Source: Kuschelorhynchus macadamiae (Eukaryota; Arthropoda; Insecta; Coleoptera; Curculionidae). Taken from it: a stretch of 64,000 nucleotides of DNA. Where the stretch lies: the NCBI GenBank assembly GCA_030620095.1, contig JAUTXW010001311.1, forward strand, positions 391,001-455,000. Reading direction: 5' to 3'. A program made the position numbers and the translations under genes. Positions within the stretch are counted from its first letter, which is position 1. Every line of letters starts with the position of its first letter. Below, piece by piece: positions 61,234 to 64,000 of this stretch. The notes below the pieces were generated by a model, which had not been told where the DNA came from, did not search any database, and saw nothing but the letters and a program-made list of their open reading frames with translations.

Positions 61234-61701
61234 TTAAACGCTAATTATCTGTTCGCATCTTGGAGAGATGGTTACACAATTAAGCTCTGTTTTGGTTTTA
61301 TGAAAAGACAGTTTTATTTTTGAATACGGTGTAATCAAAAATCCTTTATCATAATCTAAACTTGCCTGGAGTAATTTTAGGTTATCGATTCCAATCAACC
61401 CATCAAATACGTCGTGGAATTTAAATAAAAAGAATTTGAGATTAATCTGTCGGGGTAATTTAAATATTTTAGATGCTGGTATCATGGCACTATACTTATG
61501 GGCGGATTTCTGAAAAACTGTGGAAACAATAAATGGGTCGTTTTTCACATAATTTGGAAAATATTTTAATGCTAAATCAGAGCTAATAAATGATTTAGTC
61601 GATCCGGAATCGATCAAAAGTTTAAGGTTGTATTCAGGAAAGGTGATATAGGACAATTCATTACAATTAGTGGTGTTTAGGGAAATGACTTGGTTTATCA
61701 A
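61234..61701 (-). CDS. pol: Errantivirus protease (pol N-terminus)
   Basis: A 155-codon frame that overlaps the gag stop by a few bases and begins without an ATG (TTG), as expected for a frameshift product. It holds the aspartic protease signature L-L-I-D-S-G-S-T with the catalytic Asp at residue 31, and a second hydrophobic block FDGLIGIDNLKLL near residue 95 that fits the protease flap-and-core end. It ends at an in-frame TAA at 61234-61236. The same frame is open again afterwards toward reverse transcriptase, so the TAA looks like a break of the pol frame rather than a true end. Confidence 0.85.
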   Translation of the reverse strand: MINQVISLNTTNCNELSYITFPEYNLKLLIDSGSTKSFISSDLALKYFPNYVKNDPFIVSTVFQKSAHKYSAMIPASKIFKLPRQINLKFFLFKFHDVFDGLIGIDNLKLLQASLDYDKGFLITPYSKIKLSFHKTKTELNCVTISPRCEQIISV

Positions 61702-63197
61702 ATTTGCTCGGTCTCTTGTGAGGAATCCTGAAAATTTTGGCTCTGTGTTTCGTTTTCAGTCTGCGACTGTATTTGATATCCCTCAGAGTTTTCATTAAGT
61801 GGGTAGCTCTGCGAATATTCCCCGGTATTTGCGTACTGCGAATACTCTCCACTATTGGTATACTGAAAACAATTGTGAGATAGGTCATGGTCATAATGCG
61901 TGTTATCGTAGTTTGTATCACTATCAAAACAAGAGTTGGTTTCGGTGTTGTACAGTTCTTGGAATGTGAATTTTGGACGAGGTGGCTGATACTGATTTTG
62001 TTGATGGGAAGTGTTGGCCGGCTCATCTCGTCTTTGAATGGAATTTGATACCACACTCATTGGTGTTGGCTTAGGTAATGGTTGGAAAGGATTAGGTTTA
62101 AATACGTTTTGTTGTGGTCTATTAAAATTGCCAGAATTATTTTGACTCCTGAATGGTGGTCTAAAATTCATTTGAGGCTTGTTTATATTAGAAAATGGTG
62201 CAATGTTTTGCCTAAATTGATTGTGATTGGTGTGCGCGTTAAATGGTAGTGAAAAATGGTTAGGTTGTGGTCTAAAGAAAGGCACGTTCGAACTGAAATT
62301 TTGATTTTGATTAAAAGGCCGATTAATTGGAATATTTCTGTTATTGCCAAAATTTTTTGGTTGTGTTTGGGATCCGTTTTGGAAATATTTAACATTTTGT
62401 TCTTGGTTTACCAATTGTATGGCCTCGGTCAAAGACCCTGGGCGCATACACCTAATAGTTGTGCCTATCGGTTCCCTAAGACCTGATAAGAAAGTTTTTA
62501 ATGCCAAATTTTGATATAGTTCTCGTTTTATTCTTGCTGCTTCTGCAGTTTCGTGCGCATCTATGTAACTACATAACAAATTAAGTATTTCTAGACATCT
62601 ATCATAAAAATTTTGCGGGGATTCGTTTGAATTTTGTCGTAACATTACCAAATCTCTATTTAGGCATAGATCGTCACGTCGATCGGCAAAATTTCTATAA
62701 AGAGTGTCTTTTACTTCTTGCCAGGTAGTTACGTTTTGTATGTTAATAACTAGCCTAGCTTTACCATTAAGTTTTCCTATAAGAGAATTAAGAATATAAG
62801 TATTTTGAAAATTATTGGGATTGGTAGCATCGTAAAATTGATTAATTATTGATTGGCACGTAGCCAAATATCTATTTAGTTCGGTAGCGTTACCGTCAAA
62901 TATTGGCACACAATTTAAAAATTCTGGTTTAAATTGGTTAGTCATGTTTTCGTGATTTACGTTTTCTAAGTTAATATTTGCACTGGTATTACTACTTAAA
63001 ATAAAATTATCTAAAACTAATTGATCTTCAGCACTAAGATATTGAATTTCAGTGAAATTATTGTTCTCAGTAGAACTACTTTGATTAATATTATTTACTG
63101 GTACTTCCGCTTGGGATTGGGAAATAGAGTCAGAGTTAGTTGAAGGATTCAACGACAAATTGTTTAAAATATTTACCAAGTCGTCCGCATAAGACAT
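61698..63197 (-). CDS. gag: Errantivirus Gag polyprotein
   Basis: The 499-aa open frame starts at the ATG at 63195-63197, 338 bases downstream of the primer site. Residues about 95-240 look like a Ty3/Gypsy capsid (FDGNATELNRYL, then GKLNGKARLVI, TWQEVKDTLYRNF, NFYDRCLEIL). The C-terminal half from about residue 270 is very rich in Asn, Gln, Pro and Phe and has no CCHC zinc knuckle, as is common in errantiviral Gag. Its stop overlaps the start of the protease frame, which lies at -1 relative to gag, so pol is presumably made by -1 frameshifting. I saw no textbook slippery heptamer in the correct phase at the overlap. No break is visible, so this is the best-preserved gene of the element. Confidence 0.9.
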   Translation of the reverse strand: MSYADDLVNILNNLSLNPSTNSDSISQSQAEVPVNNINQSSSTENNNFTEIQYLSAEDQLVLDNFILSSNTSANINLENVNHENMTNQFKPEFLNCVPIFDGNATELNRYLATCQSIINQFYDATNPNNFQNTYILNSLIGKLNGKARLVINIQNVTTWQEVKDTLYRNFADRRDDLCLNRDLVMLRQNSNESPQNFYDRCLEILNLLCSYIDAHETAEAARIKRELYQNLALKTFLSGLREPIGTTIRCMRPGSLTEAIQLVNQEQNVKYFQNGSQTQPKNFGNNRNIPINRPFNQNQNFSSNVPFFRPQPNHFSLPFNAHTNHNQFRQNIAPFSNINKPQMNFRPPFRSQNNSGNFNRPQQNVFKPNPFQPLPKPTPMSVVSNSIQRRDEPANTSHQQNQYQPPRPKFTFQELYNTETNSCFDSDTNYDNTHYDHDLSHNCFQYTNSGEYSQYANTGEYSQSYPLNENSEGYQIQSQTENETQSQNFQDSSQETEQI

Positions 63198-63534
63198 TTA
63201 TCAAATTGCACTTACATTAATATCAACAGAAATCTTCTAGTCATCTTCTATAAGAAGCTCTTGCAGATACCCAGCGATGTCGTCTGAACACTCAAAAACT
63301 TCTTGCGGAAAGAACTATTCGGTTTCTTTCCCGATCTTCGTGTAGATGGTGGGTGGATGGGCAGTTCCGCGATGGAATGGGTGTTCTGAATTCTGAGAAG
63401 CCACTCTGAACAGCACACGACACCTCCACGATCGAAAATCACAATAGGTTCGATTTTTGACAGTTTTCGAAAATTTCCGAAAATTGATTTGCAATCTCCG
63501 TTTATCGCAAATCAATATCTATCAAAATCTGCAC
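63198..63534 (-). other. Errantivirus 5' leader
   Basis: Untranslated stretch between the primer site and the gag ATG, expected to hold packaging and splice-donor signals. I could not pin down either. Short frames here are not genes. Confidence 0.5.
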
Positions 63535-63545
63535 GACTGCGCCAG
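63535..63545 (-). other. Primer binding site, tRNA-Ser type
   Basis: TGGCGCAGTCG on the minus strand directly at the LTR end, overlapping its last base. This matches the 3' end complement used by errantiviruses that prime with tRNA-Ser. Confidence 0.75.
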
Positions 63546-63763
63546 TTAACTATTGATAACTAGAAATTCCGTTTTTAAAAAAATTTATTTTTCTAAATTA
63601 CAAAATTCGAGATTGGATTCTTACGGTTCGAAGTCTTTTCTCTGACTGCCTGTAAAAATCCAGTACACTAGTTGAAGTGAAGTAAATAATGATATGCTTG
63701 CAAAAAGAAGAATGTTATGTCAGCAGGCTGGCTATGGTCTTCGTTACAGGGTGTGATGTAACT
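63545..63763 (-). repeat. 5' LTR of errantivirus
   Basis: The promoter-bearing copy in the element's own orientation. It is near-identical to 56061-56280. Confidence 0.93.
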
Positions 63764-63767
63764 CGTA
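63764..63767. repeat. Errantivirus target site duplication, right
   Basis: CGTA, identical to 56057-56060. Confidence 0.85.
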
Positions 63768-64000
63768 TGACTAAAAAGTAAAACGGCGTTCCATACAAAA
63801 TGGCAAGCGCCTTAATAAAGTCGGAAGGCGGTTCGAATCAGTAGAACAATCAGAATATGTTCTGTTTATACAGCCATTTAATGAAAGTGAGATTTTTGTC
63901 AACAAAAATTATAAGCTCCGCTTGACCTAAAAATCTAACTACTTATACACTGTCACTTATTTAAATGCTGGCCACCCCTGTGCAAAAAAAAAACTTGTTT
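63768..64000. other. Flanking repeat DNA, no gene
   Basis: Begins with the second half of the sequence interrupted by the errantivirus. A GGTTCGAATC at about 63832 is not part of a tRNA cloverleaf. Confidence 0.4.

Larger units (their letters stand above)
56061..63763 (-). mobile_element. Full-length errantivirus (insect Ty3/Gypsy with env)
   Basis: The 7.7-kb provirus-like element is transcribed on the minus strand. LTRs of about 220 bp begin AGTTA and end TAACT, the errantivirus signature, and differ at only a few positions. A 4-bp CGTA (Y-R-Y-R) duplication flanks it. In order it carries the primer site, gag, protease, reverse transcriptase/RNase H, integrase, env and a polypurine tract. 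pol and env contain stops and frame changes, described in their own entries, so this copy looks defective although young. Members of the group may spread as retroviruses of insects or act only as retrotransposons. Confidence 0.95.

Noticed and set aside
61690..61705. AAATTTG at the gag/protease overlap as a slippery heptamer
   Set aside because: The run is not in the correct phase relative to the gag codons for tandem slippage, so it is not called.
63825..63845. GGTTCGAATC resembling a tRNA T-arm
   Set aside because: No A box, no acceptor stem or other arms can be folded around it.

Overview
The window reads as a transposon-dense, AT-rich intergenic stretch of an arthropod, most likely an insect, nuclear genome. 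I found no intact single-copy host gene. Evidence for an animal genome: long (TA)n and (TC)n microsatellites, Penelope-like (PLE), hAT, piggyBac, pogo-like, Crypton and DD41D Tc1/mariner sequences, a complete insect-type errantivirus, and a broken copy of a multicopy arthropod protein family. The order of insect cannot be fixed from this sequence alone.

Layout. 1-660: 3' end of a PLE with an open GIY-YIG tail. 906-3009: a complete hAT insertion with a perfect 8-bp target duplication and a decayed transposase. 4.0-6.0 kb: two PLE fragments in opposite orientation. 7.1-8.75 kb (-): a broken arthropod multicopy gene. 12.2-14.0 kb (-): another PLE. 14.2-15.06 kb: a palindromic MITE-like array. 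18.6-20.67 kb: an apparently intact DD41D transposon sitting in a (TA)n tract next to a third PLE (20.7-22.26 kb). 24.26-27.09 kb: a dead long-TIR mariner-type element split by a head-to-head PLE foldback. 30.6-31.08 kb: about 479 bp of uninterrupted (TC)n. 33.3-38.3 kb: a large inverted repeat with a Crypton tyrosine-recombinase pseudogene in each arm. 41.4-42.8 kb (-): piggyBac and pogo-like remnants. 44.9-47.0 and 47.77-49.09 kb: two more mariner-type elements. 51.8-52.2 kb: a 440-bp near-perfect palindrome beside (TA)n. 54.56-55.14 kb: an exact 292-bp tandem duplication. 56.06-63.76 kb (-): a full errantivirus with matching LTRs, CGTA target duplication, primer site, polypurine tract, gag, pol and env, with several stops and frameshifts in pol and env.

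Four families of short dispersed repeats (called R1 to R4 here) recur through the window. R1 carries a TCTG-rich tract and degenerate tandem units of about 110 bp. PLE ends in the window repeatedly carry a stem-loop bounded by CTGA..A and GAAA that resembles the hammerhead ribozyme core, and several palindromes or PLE ends abut (TA)n arrays. The relationships are nested insertion and decay rather than a cooperating gene set.
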